A stretch of DNA of 53,084 nt from Acidobacteria bacterium Ga0077553 (GTDB taxonomy: Bacteria; Acidobacteriota; Terriglobia; Bryobacterales; Bryobacteraceae), in contig LNFE01000127.1 of NCBI GenBank assembly GCA_001464575.1, positions 1 through 53,084 of the forward strand, given 5' to 3'. The translations under genes were made by a program, and so were the position numbers. Position 1 is the stretch's first letter. Each line of letters begins with the position of its first letter. The notes under the pieces were generated by a model. The model was not told where the DNA came from and made no database searches. It was given only the letters and a program-made list of their open reading frames with translations. This document shows, piece after piece, positions 30,001-38,553 of this stretch.

Positions 30001-33000
30001 TCCGGGCGAACTACGAGCGGGTGCAACTGGAGCAGGACGGCCTCTCCACCATCCGGCTGGCCAAGGGCGTTGCGACGGTCGAAAAACTCTCAGTCAAAGG
30101 GCCGAATACGGCACTCACCTTGAGCGGGACGGCGCAACTTACCGGTACTCCGCAGGTTAATCTCGATCTGGCGGGCAACACTGACATCGGGATCGGCAGC
30201 CTGCTTGTAGAGGACCTGCGCGCCCGGGGTTTATCCACCGTTCGACTCGCCGTCCGGGGCCCGTTGAGCGACCCCGCCATCACCGGGTCGCTCAATCTGA
30301 CCAACGGCGAGATTGCGCTCAACTCTCCCCGTATCGCCTCCGAAAAGCTCAACCTGCGAGCCGATCTCAATGGCCATGAACTCCGGCTCACGCGTCTGCA
30401 AGGCGACCTGAACGGCGGCACCCTGACAGGCGGCGGCACCGTCACCTGGAACAACGGCGTGCTGGGCGGAACCGGACTCACCGTCGCCACGCGCAACGTC
30501 TATCTCGACTTCCCCGCCAACCTGCGCACAGTCTCGAACGTCGACCTGAAACTCGCCCCTGGTCCCCGGCAGCGGACGCTGCTCTCCGGTTCCGTGCAGA
30601 TCGCCGAGGGCTCCTATACGGAAACCCTGGCCCTCGAAGATGGCCTGTTCAACCTCGCCAACCGGTCCCCGGAGTTGGAGCTGACCAACGAGCGGAACCC
30701 GTTCCTTTCGAAGCTCGATTACAACATCGCGGTGAAAACCAAAGAGCCGCTAGTCGTCAATAACAACCTGGCCAAGCTCGAAATCGAAGTCGACGCCCGC
30801 GTCCTCGGCAATTACTACAGCCCCGGCCTGACCGGCCGCGTAAACCTGGGAGAAGGCGGCGAGTTATACCTCAGCGAGCGGAAGTATCTTGTCGACCGCG
30901 GCATCATCACCTTTATCAGCGATCAACGAATTGAACCGGTCTTCGACTTACAAGCCAAAACCGAAGCCTCCGGCTACGAAGTTACTCTGGCCGTGACGGG
31001 CTCAGGCAAGGACCGCGAAACCTTACTCACCTCCGATCCGCCGCTGCCGGAGCCGGACATTGCCTCCGTCCTTCTCACCGGCCGCACGCTCGACCGGCTG
31101 CAGGGAGAGGAGACGGACGTTGCCAAGGAGCAGGTGCTTTCGTATCTGACGGGCCGCGTCGGCGGCAGCCTCGGCCGCGGCATTCAGGAAGCCACCGGCA
31201 TCTCGCAGGTGAAGATAGAACCCGGCCTGATCGCCAATGAGTCGGACCCGAGCGCCCGGCTCACCGTCGGCCAGAATCTAACCCGGCAACTGAGCCTGAT
31301 CTACTCCATGAACCTGATCAACAGCGGCGACCAGATTATCATCGGGCAGTACGACTTTAGCCGCCGCTTCCGCGGGCGGACGCTGAAGCAATCCGACAAC
31401 AGCTACCGCTTCGACTTCAACCGAACGCAGGAGTTTGGCGGCGAAGCGCCACCGCCCCGCACCGCCGCCGAACGGGAACGCCGAGTCCTGGGGAAGGTCG
31501 ACATCAACCACGGCAGCCTGTTCTCGGAAGAACAGATCCGCCAATGGCTAAACGCCCGCGAAGGCAAGCCCTACGACTTCTTCCGGCTGCGGAAAGGCAT
31601 CGATCGAATCGAGAGCCGGTACGCGCGCGCCGGTCTGCTCGAATCGCGGGTCCGCCTGCAACGGGACACGCAGGGCAACGCCGTGAACGTGCAGGTGGAC
31701 ATCGACCCCGGCCCCCAAGTGGACTTCATCTTTGAGGGCTACTCGCCCTCCCGCGCCCTGCGCAGGAAGATTCGAGAGACGTGGATGGCTGGCATCTTCG
31801 ACGTGCAACGCGCCGGGGACGCCGCAGCGGAGATACGTCAGGAGCTACTGAACGACCGGTATGTCGAAGCCAAGGTCGACTATCAGATTGACTCCGCCGA
31901 CGCGGAGCACAAACGCGTCACTTTCGACATCCAGCCCGGGCTTCGCTTCGAAACGTACAAACTCGTCTTCGCCGGGGCCAGTCAGGTGGAAGAGGCGGAC
32001 CTCCGGCAGCTTTTGCGCGATCAGAAAGCCGAGAACGAAGCCATCACGAAGCCCCGGCATATCATCGACCTGGTGGCCCGCTTCTATCACGAATTGGGGT
32101 ATCTCGATGCCAAACTCGCCCGGCCCGAACTCATAGTCGACCGGGAGGCCCGAACCGCGCAGTCCGTTTTTCCGATTGCCGAAGGGCCGCTCTATCGCGT
32201 GAGCCGCGTCGACTACGAAGGGCATCAGGCCTACACGAACGCCGAACTCGCGGCCGTCACCAACCTCGAAGCCGGGCTGCCCTATACCCCGCAGCTCCGG
32301 CAGGACACGGTCGACAACATCCGGACGCTCTATGGCCACAAAGGCTACAACGACGCCGAAATCGCCTATGCTCTGGAACGCGAATCGAACGCCCCCGGGC
32401 AGCTGCGCGTCGCTCTGCGGATTACGGAAGGCAAGCAAAGCGTGCTGGGCAATGTGGAGGTCTCCTCCGGCCACGGCGGGAACTTCGTGCGCAAACAGCT
32501 AGCGCTGCAGCCTGGCGATCCCATGGATTTGCAGTTACTCAGCAAGACCCGGCGCCAGCTCTACTCCACCGGCGCCTACTCGCTGATCGATACGGACCGC
32601 ACCGTTCGCGACTCCAGTTCGAATCAACAGCCCGTGGACCTTCGGATCACCGCCCGGGAAGTCCGGCCGTTCCTGCTCAACTACGGCGCCTACTTCGACA
32701 CGGACCGCGGTCCTGGCGGCATCGCCGACATCACCAATCGCAATAGCCTTGGCATGGGCCGGGTGGCTGGAGTCCGGCTCCGCTACGACCGGGACCTGCA
32801 GGAGAGCCGCTTCTACTTCTCGCAACCGTTCCTTCGTTCGTGGCCACTGCGGACCACGGCCGCCAGCTTCATCCGCCGCGAGGTCCGCGAAGGATTCAAT
32901 ACCGATCGAATTGGTTTGTCGATCCTGCAGGAAGTCCGCTTCCGCAACGTCTGGTCGGTCAACTACGGCTACCGCATAGAGAACACGCACACCTACGAAA

Positions 33001-33701
33001 ACGTTCCCGATCCCCTCTTTGACGCCTATCTGCGCGTAGCGCCGTTCACCACTTCGCTGAGCCGCGACACCCGGGATGACATTCTGGACGCTACGCGGGG
33101 CTCGTTCACCTCGCATGGTCTCGACTATGCTCCCACGTGGTCCGGAAGCGAACTGAACTTCATCAAGTATTTCGGGCAGTACTTCCGCTATATTGCGCTC
33201 GATAAGCCGAAACTACTGCCCATGCAGCGCAACGTGCGGCGGTCGCGGCTGATCGTCGCCACTGGCGTTCGGGTTGGCCTCGCGGCCGGCCTGGGCGGTC
33301 AAGGGCTCATCCCAGGCCGGTCCTCGACCGGCCAAGTCGCGCTCGGCGAGCGCTTCTTTGCCGGCGGCGGCACCACGGTTCGCGGCTTCTCTCAGGACGG
33401 TATTGGGCCCCGCCTGTCCGACGGCGTCTCCCCGGCCGGCGGCGACGCGATGTTTGTGTGGAACAGTGAACTCCGCTTCCCCCTGTTTAAGATTTTTGAC
33501 GGGGTGGGTTTCGCCGATCTTGGCAACGTCTACGAGGGGATTGGGGACTTCCGGCCCTGGCAACTCCGCAAGGCCGCGGGATTCGGCCTCCGAATCCGCA
33601 CTCCGTTTTTCCTCATCCGGCTCGACTACGGATTCAAACTCGACCGGAAGCCCGGGGAATCGCTGGGACGTCCCTTCATCAGCATTGGGCAGGCGTTCTA
33701 A
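27030..33701 (+). CDS. TamB-TamA fusion: inner-membrane-anchored TamB-like protein joined to a BamA/TamA outer-membrane barrel
   Basis: The 2223-residue product joins two envelope proteins. Residues 7-25 (RIAALSIGGVMLAGIAFL) are a signal-anchor. Residues about 30-1080 are strand-rich AsmA/TamB-like repeats (such as LQATAVNLDAYQQAFGRMDL) expected to form the long hydrophobic groove. Residues about 1080-1470 match the TamB C-terminal DUF490 region (RGPLSDPAITGSLNLTNGE, LGNYYSPGLTGRVNLGEGG, SDPPLPEPDIASVLLTG). From about 1485, POTRA-type domains follow (KVDINHGSLFSEEQIRQWL, KPYDFFRLRKGIDRIESRYARAGLLESRV, and later units). From about 1875 comes the Omp85 barrel with the diagnostic GGGTTVRGF (Arg2118) and a terminal phenylalanine. 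TamA and TamB are separate proteins in E. coli (577 and 1259 residues), and TamB's C-terminus contacts TamA's POTRA; the fusion joins those ends. I saw no internal stop or frameshift. Confidence 0.9.
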   Translation: MKLRYFRIAALSIGGVMLAGIAFLHTPPAKRYALSELRRALAAEGIVLEAQGLDYNLLAGRASLRQVTVTPREGKPALLRLEALGAEASLWNVLRGRLILRNVTLVKPEIYLLIDASGQSNLPASKTADDPSSSASSILIDAAMISGGSFRYEDRQTQTNLFVPEWQMAVDGNPITGRHQIDFHTLRPANLSYQAKDYSFDRLQATIDLGTDDLVLSGLNVDALGATLRASGTVKDLTEPVLDLQAEATASLAPFAANLPVSGQARLQAQARGPLAKLLVTGHLEGKDLRYAEFRDIGLVTDLGFDQGTQTARLRKLRLTSPLGQATADLDLALKQGTSRLTTRLERLRLDTASRLAKSPYIVASSASGSASLQWPALDWQRATSSANFQLQPIAPASANVIPVSGVLAARTVAGAGSVTLSGISALGARVDGAAQLDRQQRLTGELTLSAGNLTASATLAKQIFSADTPAVTGQAKAEIVLAGTLPQPEAQVHLNVSPLTVNQLPIDEVDLNAAYRPGLLDLQNSSIRWKGQELRTNGTVGLDATGALQLTSSTSNAEIADLLAAFGQSGLPITGQLRANAEITGTTSRPQAQLQATAVNLDAYQQAFGRMDLAASLSPERLAEAKLNWAKSPAEQLQLDATYHLEIKDVRATLASTPFELTTFTVPGFGPIVGSFTLNATANGTGDDPRAEATLAATNLSAGGHRVGELASRFTFSNDTLNATVDAPAQNFTAQGRVNTNAPYAFTAEAHARQTDIVSLPLPEGTPVAGKFSLDLTASGQANDPKSIQATLRSNELDLRVKGQPVTLDGPLQAEYGGEKLTVHTAAFKAPGTTLALAGALPGAIDVNLQSNLADLAKFVPDAPVQATGQVTAQGQITGTLQNPQPNISLRVADASVTSPDLPPLTQANLQATVTGKTITLNSLSARWMNGKLTGSGSTAGLQLALQNLDLSQAPGAPEGLQGRLSATLNAAAPQLELEAVEATLRIDEFRANYERVQLEQDGLSTIRLAKGVATVEKLSVKGPNTALTLSGTAQLTGTPQVNLDLAGNTDIGIGSLLVEDLRARGLSTVRLAVRGPLSDPAITGSLNLTNGEIALNSPRIASEKLNLRADLNGHELRLTRLQGDLNGGTLTGGGTVTWNNGVLGGTGLTVATRNVYLDFPANLRTVSNVDLKLAPGPRQRTLLSGSVQIAEGSYTETLALEDGLFNLANRSPELELTNERNPFLSKLDYNIAVKTKEPLVVNNNLAKLEIEVDARVLGNYYSPGLTGRVNLGEGGELYLSERKYLVDRGIITFISDQRIEPVFDLQAKTEASGYEVTLAVTGSGKDRETLLTSDPPLPEPDIASVLLTGRTLDRLQGEETDVAKEQVLSYLTGRVGGSLGRGIQEATGISQVKIEPGLIANESDPSARLTVGQNLTRQLSLIYSMNLINSGDQIIIGQYDFSRRFRGRTLKQSDNSYRFDFNRTQEFGGEAPPPRTAAERERRVLGKVDINHGSLFSEEQIRQWLNAREGKPYDFFRLRKGIDRIESRYARAGLLESRVRLQRDTQGNAVNVQVDIDPGPQVDFIFEGYSPSRALRRKIRETWMAGIFDVQRAGDAAAEIRQELLNDRYVEAKVDYQIDSADAEHKRVTFDIQPGLRFETYKLVFAGASQVEEADLRQLLRDQKAENEAITKPRHIIDLVARFYHELGYLDAKLARPELIVDREARTAQSVFPIAEGPLYRVSRVDYEGHQAYTNAELAAVTNLEAGLPYTPQLRQDTVDNIRTLYGHKGYNDAEIAYALERESNAPGQLRVALRITEGKQSVLGNVEVSSGHGGNFVRKQLALQPGDPMDLQLLSKTRRQLYSTGAYSLIDTDRTVRDSSSNQQPVDLRITAREVRPFLLNYGAYFDTDRGPGGIADITNRNSLGMGRVAGVRLRYDRDLQESRFYFSQPFLRSWPLRTTAASFIRREVREGFNTDRIGLSILQEVRFRNVWSVNYGYRIENTHTYENVPDPLFDAYLRVAPFTTSLSRDTRDDILDATRGSFTSHGLDYAPTWSGSELNFIKYFGQYFRYIALDKPKLLPMQRNVRRSRLIVATGVRVGLAAGLGGQGLIPGRSSTGQVALGERFFAGGGTTVRGFSQDGIGPRLSDGVSPAGGDAMFVWNSELRFPLFKIFDGVGFADLGNVYEGIGDFRPWQLRKAAGFGLRIRTPFFLIRLDYGFKLDRKPGESLGRPFISIGQAF

Positions 33702-33728
33702 GGGAACTCGACCCGATACACTCGAAAG

Positions 33729-35267
33729 GTGCGTACCCTTCTCTGGCTGCTCGCGGCAGCCCCTCTCGTTGCTCAACGCCCCTTCCCCGTCGAAGAGACC
33801 ACCATCGCCCAAGTCCATGCGGCCTTTGAGGCCAAGCGCCTCACCTGCCAGTCCCTCGTGCAGGCCTATCTCGACCGGATCGCCGCCTACGATCAACAGG
33901 GCCCCACGATCAATTCTCTGATCCTGGTGAACCCGCGGGTGCTCGAAGAAGCCCGCGCCTTGGACCTCCGGTACGCGCAATCCGGCCCGGTGGGCCCGCT
34001 CCACTGCGTCCCGCTGATCGTTAAGGATAACTTTGAGACGGCCGGCTTGGCGACCACCAACGGCGCCCTCGTCTTCTCGAAGTATGTACCGGCCAAAGAC
34101 GCCTTCCAAGTAGCCCGCGCCAAGCAGGCCGGGGCGCTGGTCCTGGCCAAGGCTTCGATGGCCGAATGGGCCTTCAGCCCTTACGAAACCGTGAACTCTG
34201 TTCTGCCCGGCTACACCCGGAACCCGTACGCCCTCGACCGGGTTACCGCCGGTTCAAGCGGCGGAACGGCTGCTGCCATCGCCGCCAACCTGGGATTGGC
34301 CGGCCTCGGTTCCGACACGGGAAACTCCATCCGTGGACCCTCTTCCCATCAGGCGCTGGTGGGCATCCGCTCCACCATGGGCCTAACCAGCCGCGCCGGG
34401 GTGTTTCCTTTGGTGCTGAACGCCGATATCGCCGGACCCATCACCCGCACCGTCGAGGATGCCGCAAAGCTTCTAGCCGTGATCGCCGGCACCGATCCGG
34501 ACGATCCCGTCACGGCCCCGGCCGATCAACATCTCCCTCGGCTCAACCTGAACCCGCAGGCCCTTAAAGGCGCGACGCTCGGGGTGCTGAAGGAAGCGTA
34601 TCTCCGCGACTCGACCGATCCCGAAGTCGTCGCGGTATTCGAAAAGGCGCTCGTCGAACTCCGCCGCGCCGGCGCCACGGTTATTGAGATCGCACCCGTC
34701 CCCGGTTTCGCCGAACTCCGCCGCGCGCCCAACGCCGGCCCCTGCATGGGATTCAAGAATGATCTCCACCGCTTCCTCGCCGCCCGCTCCGGGCAAGTCC
34801 CGGTGCAAACGCTGGCCGAGATTCTGAAGTCCAACCAGTTTCATCCGAACGTGCAGCGGCGGCTCGAAACCGCCGAGCGGGGACCGGCCAACGGTCCGGA
34901 CTCGCCAGCCTGCCAGGCCGACGCCGCCTATCGCGAGAAGTTCCGCCAAGCCGTCCTGCAGGCGATGGACCAGTACAAGCTCGATGCCTACCTCTTCCCG
35001 ACCTGGAGCAATCCGCCCCGCCGCATCGGCGATCTCAATACGCCGCACGGCGATAATAGCCAAGTCTTCTCGCCCACCACCGGCTTCCCTGCCCTCAACG
35101 TTCCCATTGGCTACACCCGCGGCAACCAGCTTCCGCTGGGCATGACGCTCTTGGGCCGCCCCTGGTCAGAAACGGCCCTTATCAATCTTGCCTTCGCCTA
35201 CGAGCAGGCCACGCACCACCGTCGCCCCCCGGCGTCCGCCCCGCCGCTGCCGAAGCGCCGCCGTTAA
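33729..35267 (+). CDS. Amidase-signature-family hydrolase, probably exported
   Basis: This 512-residue amidase starts at a GTG with a short signal-like start (MRTLLWLLAAAPLVAQ). The Ser-cisSer-Lys triad is present: Lys99 in LIVKDNF, a Ser of AGSSGGTAAAIAA (176/177) and the nucleophile Ser200 in GSDTGNSIRGPSS. The rest follows the family, with GLTSRAGVFPLVLNADIAGPITRTVEDAA and FPALNVPIGY. Substrates of such enzymes range from glutamyl-tRNA to small amides and peptides. The putative export signal and lack of gatBC argue against the tRNA enzyme, and a scavenging amidase in the periplasm is more likely. The C-terminus is proline/arginine-rich. The TAA overlaps the TAA of the opposing dehydratase within a TTAA. 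Confidence 0.88.
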   Translation: MRTLLWLLAAAPLVAQRPFPVEETTIAQVHAAFEAKRLTCQSLVQAYLDRIAAYDQQGPTINSLILVNPRVLEEARALDLRYAQSGPVGPLHCVPLIVKDNFETAGLATTNGALVFSKYVPAKDAFQVARAKQAGALVLAKASMAEWAFSPYETVNSVLPGYTRNPYALDRVTAGSSGGTAAAIAANLGLAGLGSDTGNSIRGPSSHQALVGIRSTMGLTSRAGVFPLVLNADIAGPITRTVEDAAKLLAVIAGTDPDDPVTAPADQHLPRLNLNPQALKGATLGVLKEAYLRDSTDPEVVAVFEKALVELRRAGATVIEIAPVPGFAELRRAPNAGPCMGFKNDLHRFLAARSGQVPVQTLAEILKSNQFHPNVQRRLETAERGPANGPDSPACQADAAYREKFRQAVLQAMDQYKLDAYLFPTWSNPPRRIGDLNTPHGDNSQVFSPTTGFPALNVPIGYTRGNQLPLGMTLLGRPWSETALINLAFAYEQATHHRRPPASAPPLPKRRR

Positions 35268-37054
35268 TGGCTGTGCCGCGGAATCTCCTTGCCGATGTCC
35301 TGATACTTCACCGCAAACTCCAGCACCCCGCCCTCTCCGAGCTGGCCGACGTGCTTCTGGTACAACTCCTGCCACGGCGACTGCGGCGCCGCGGGCTCCA
35401 CCCGCATCGTCTCGCGCCGCGCCTCCAGCTCTTCCTCGGACAGGAGCACATCAACCCGCCGGGTATTCAGGTCCACCCGGACCGAATCTCCCGTTTTAAG
35501 CAGGGCGAGTCCACCGCCAACGGCCGCCTCCGGCGACGCATTCAAAATCGACGGACTCGCCGAAGTGCCGCTCTGCCGCCCATCTCCCATGGTCGCCAAC
35601 TGGTTCACCCCGATCTTCACCAGGGCATCCGGCGGCAACATGTTGACCACCTCGGCAGCCCCCGGATAGCCGACCGGACCGGTTCCCCGGATCACCAGAA
35701 TGCAGTGTTGGTCGATGTTTAACGAAGGATCGTTAATCCGTTCGTGATAATCTTCCGGTCCCTCGAAGACGATCGCGCGGCCGGTGAAGGCGTTCTCGTC
35801 GCCCTCGTTTTCCAGGTAGCGGTGGCGGAACTCGTGGCCGATTACCGACGTTTTGACCAGGGCATTGTCGAACAGGTTGCCCTTCACGACCAGGAATCCG
35901 GCGTGCTCTTTGAGCGGGCGATCCATGGGATGGATCACGATCGGGTCTGCCGTTACGCAGTCGGCATAAGCGACGCCCACGGTCTTTCCGGACACGGTCA
36001 GCGCATTCTCGCGGATGTGCCCGCCGCGCATCAATTCGCCGATAATGGAAGGCACGCCGCCGGCCCGGTGAAAATCTTCGCCCAGGAAATCGCCGGCCGG
36101 CTGGATGTTAGCCAGCAGGGGGATATGGTGGCCCACCGTTTCCCAGTCTTCCACCTTCAGCTCCACCCCGATGTGACGCGCGATGGCGATGATGTGAGGG
36201 GGACAATTAGTGGAGCCGCCGATGGCCGAGTTGACGACAATGGCGTTTTCGAACGCTTCGCGGGTGAGGACCTTTGACGGCGTGAGGTTCTCGGCTACCA
36301 TGGCGACAATGCGTCGGCCGGTTTCGTAGGCCATCTGTCCGCGCTCCCGGTACGGAGCTGGGATGGCCGCGCACCCGGGCAAGGACATTCCCAGCGCCTC
36401 GGCCAGCGAATTCATCGAAAGCGCGGTGCCCATCGTGTTGCAATGTCCCGCCGACGGCGCCGAGGCGACTACCATGTCAACAAATTCGGAGTAGTCGATC
36501 TCGCCAGCGGCGTGGAGGCGGCGCGCCTCCCACACCGCCATCCCGCTTCCCGCCGGTTTTCCCTTAAAGTAACTGTTGAGCATTGGACCGCCACTCAACA
36601 CAATTGAAGGGATGTTAACCGTCGCAGATGCCATGATGCAGGCTGGGGTCGTTTTATCGCAGCCGGTAGTGAGTACGACGCCGTCGATCGGGTAACCATG
36701 CAGGATTTCGGTAAGGGTGAGGTAGGACAGATTGCGATCGATGGAAGCAGTCGGCCGGCGACAGCTTTCCTGGATCGGATGGGTCGGGAAGACAAGGGGG
36801 ACGCCACCAGCATCCCGGATTCCGTCCCGGAGGCGGCTGGCGAGGTCGAGGTGAATCCGATTACAAGGGGACAGATCCGATCCGGATTGCGCAATGCCGA
36901 TTATGGGCTTGCCCCCTTGGAGCTCGTCGCGGGTCAACCCGTAGTTGGTCATCCGCTCGAGATAGATCGCCATATTCCCGGGATCGCTGGGATTATCGAA
37001 CCATGCCCGGCTGCGTAAGCGCCCTTTTACCTGCTCTTTAGGATCGGTTGTCAT
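35264..37054 (-). CDS. IlvD/Edd-family dehydratase, probably sugar-acid (pentonate) dehydratase
   Basis: The product (596 residues from the ATG at 37054) belongs to the Fe-S dehydratase family that includes dihydroxyacid, xylonate and arabinonate dehydratases. Cysteines expected to bind the cluster are in LSPCNRIHLDLA, LTTGCDKTTPACIMA and SAGHCNTMGTALSMNSLAEALG. Other family blocks are GGSTNCPPHIIAIARHIG, the magnesium-site region with AYADCVTADP, and the C-terminal DGRQSGTSASPSILNASPEAAVGGGLALL. The QGGKPIIGIAQSGSDLSPCN start and roughly 590-residue length fit the sugar-acid branch better than IlvD. It removes water from an aldonic acid to give a 2-keto-3-deoxy acid. It lies directly downstream of rnhA, an odd partner. 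Confidence 0.85.
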   Translation of the reverse strand: MTTDPKEQVKGRLRSRAWFDNPSDPGNMAIYLERMTNYGLTRDELQGGKPIIGIAQSGSDLSPCNRIHLDLASRLRDGIRDAGGVPLVFPTHPIQESCRRPTASIDRNLSYLTLTEILHGYPIDGVVLTTGCDKTTPACIMASATVNIPSIVLSGGPMLNSYFKGKPAGSGMAVWEARRLHAAGEIDYSEFVDMVVASAPSAGHCNTMGTALSMNSLAEALGMSLPGCAAIPAPYRERGQMAYETGRRIVAMVAENLTPSKVLTREAFENAIVVNSAIGGSTNCPPHIIAIARHIGVELKVEDWETVGHHIPLLANIQPAGDFLGEDFHRAGGVPSIIGELMRGGHIRENALTVSGKTVGVAYADCVTADPIVIHPMDRPLKEHAGFLVVKGNLFDNALVKTSVIGHEFRHRYLENEGDENAFTGRAIVFEGPEDYHERINDPSLNIDQHCILVIRGTGPVGYPGAAEVVNMLPPDALVKIGVNQLATMGDGRQSGTSASPSILNASPEAAVGGGLALLKTGDSVRVDLNTRRVDVLLSEEELEARRETMRVEPAAPQSPWQELYQKHVGQLGEGGVLEFAVKYQDIGKEIPRHSH

Positions 37055-37069
37055 AGAATTCACTTTCAC

Positions 37070-37513
37070 TTATTCGCTCTGGCTTTGCTCCCGCGCCGCA
37101 CGGGTGGCCAGTTCATCACAGCGGTTGTTGTCTGCATGGTTCGCGTGCCCCTTGGTCCAATGCCAATGGGTCTCGTGGCGGCTCACCTGATGGTCGAGCT
37201 CCTCCCAGAGATCGCGGTTCACCACCGGGGACTTGTCGGCTTTCACCCAGCCCCGCTTCTTCCATCCATGAATCCACTGGGTGATGCCGTTCTTCACGTA
37301 TTCTGAATCGGTTGTGACGATTACTTCACATTTTTCTTTCAGGATTGCAAGGCCCTTGATTGCGGCCATGAGCTCCATGCGGTTGTTGGTGGTCGCCTTC
37401 TCCGAGCCGTACATTTCTTTGGTGTGCTCGCCGAAACGCAGGACGCACGCCCACCCGCCGGGTCCCGGGTTGCCGAGGCAGGCTCCGTCCGTGATGAGTT
37501 GCACTTTCTTCAC
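37070..37513 (-). CDS. rnhA: Ribonuclease HI
   Basis: This 147-residue enzyme cleaves the RNA strand of RNA-DNA hybrids, removing primers and R-loops. All four catalytic acids of the E. coli enzyme can be placed: Asp9 (LITDGAC), Glu47 (NNRMEL), Asp69 (TTDSEYV) and Asp133 (NNRCDELA), with the flexible catalytic His123 in KGHANH. The basic protrusion [18 protein letters not shown] is present, as in the E. coli type. The start is a GTG that overlaps the dusB stop in a GTGA, so it is coupled to dusB. The stop is followed within 15 bases by the dehydratase ATG. Confidence 0.96.
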   Translation of the reverse strand: MKKVQLITDGACLGNPGPGGWACVLRFGEHTKEMYGSEKATTNNRMELMAAIKGLAILKEKCEVIVTTDSEYVKNGITQWIHGWKKRGWVKADKSPVVNRDLWEELDHQVSRHETHWHWTKGHANHADNNRCDELATRAAREQSQSE

Positions 37514-38520
37514 GCCGCGACCAGCTCCCGAGTGAAGAAGCGGTCTACCAAGTCGCGGATCTCCTGCGCGGATTTGGCGTGATAGATTTCAACGCGCAGC
37601 TTGGCTCCGTTTCGCACCCCGTGCGTGAAGTAGCTGGCGAACTGCTTCATTTTGCCGATCGTGTCGGGGATCTCCTCTTCATCAAGCATCCGGTAGTAGA
37701 GGCTCATGATCTCGTAGCGATCGGTCTCCGAGGGCTCCCAATACTCGCCGGTCGCGAGGTACTCGCCGATCTGCCGGAATATCCAGGGGTTGGAGGAGGC
37801 GGCCCGGCCGATCATCACGGCGTCGCAGGTGGTTTGGCGGTACATGCGGACGGCGTCCTCTGGCGTGAGGATGTCGCCGTTGCCGATCACCGGGATCTTG
37901 ACCGCATCCTTTACTTCAGCGATGCGAGTCCAATCCGCTGAACCGGAATAGCCTTGTTCGCGCGTCCGGGGATGGAGAGCGATCACGGAGACGCCGATGT
38001 CCTCTGCCATCCGGGCCATTTTCACGTGGACCAGTTCCTTGTCGTTCCAGCCGGCGCGGAACTTCATGGTAAGCGGGATCTTGATTGCCGCCTTGACGCT
38101 CTCGAGGATGTTGCGAACCAGATCCAGGTCGCGCAAGCACCCGGAGCCACCGTTGCACTTGGTGACCTTCTTCACCGGGCACCCGAAGTTGATGTCGACG
38201 GCGTCGAAGCCGATATCTTCACAGATGCGGGCCGCTTCGGCCATCACTGTCGGATCGGACCCAAACAATTGAGAACTTATCGGGTGCTCTTCGGGTTCAA
38301 AGGATAAGTAGTTGAAACTTTTCTTCCGTCTGCCACCATCTGAACCTACGACGCCGTGCGAACTGGTGAACTCCGTCATGAGCAAACCACAATGGCCTTG
38401 ATTTCGGATGAGCCGGCGGAATACGGTATCGGTGATGCCCGCCATTGGCGCTAGGACGGTCGCTGGTTCGATGCGAACCGGCCCCATGGCGTAGCCCCGC
38501 GGAAAGTCGATAGACTGCAT
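37510..38520 (-). CDS. dusB: tRNA-dihydrouridine synthase B
   Basis: From the ATG at 38520 the product has 336 residues and is an FMN-dependent enzyme that reduces uridines in tRNA. The TIM-barrel landmarks are clear: [50 protein letters not shown] (GCP cysteine region), [32 protein letters not shown] and [16 protein letters not shown]. The order and spacing fit DusB best. A longer reading adds 15 unlike residues and runs into the opposing lipoprotein gene, so the shorter start is chosen. A TACAAT lies 6 bases before the ATG, hinting at a very short leader, but no good -35 is seen. It heads a dusB-rnhA-dehydratase operon. Confidence 0.94.
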   Translation of the reverse strand: MQSIDFPRGYAMGPVRIEPATVLAPMAGITDTVFRRLIRNQGHCGLLMTEFTSSHGVVGSDGGRRKKSFNYLSFEPEEHPISSQLFGSDPTVMAEAARICEDIGFDAVDINFGCPVKKVTKCNGGSGCLRDLDLVRNILESVKAAIKIPLTMKFRAGWNDKELVHVKMARMAEDIGVSVIALHPRTREQGYSGSADWTRIAEVKDAVKIPVIGNGDILTPEDAVRMYRQTTCDAVMIGRAASSNPWIFRQIGEYLATGEYWEPSETDRYEIMSLYYRMLDEEEIPDTIGKMKQFASYFTHGVRNGAKLRVEIYHAKSAQEIRDLVDRFFTRELVAA

Positions 38521-38553
38521 TCTTTTATTGTACGAACGAAAGAGGGTCCGAAG

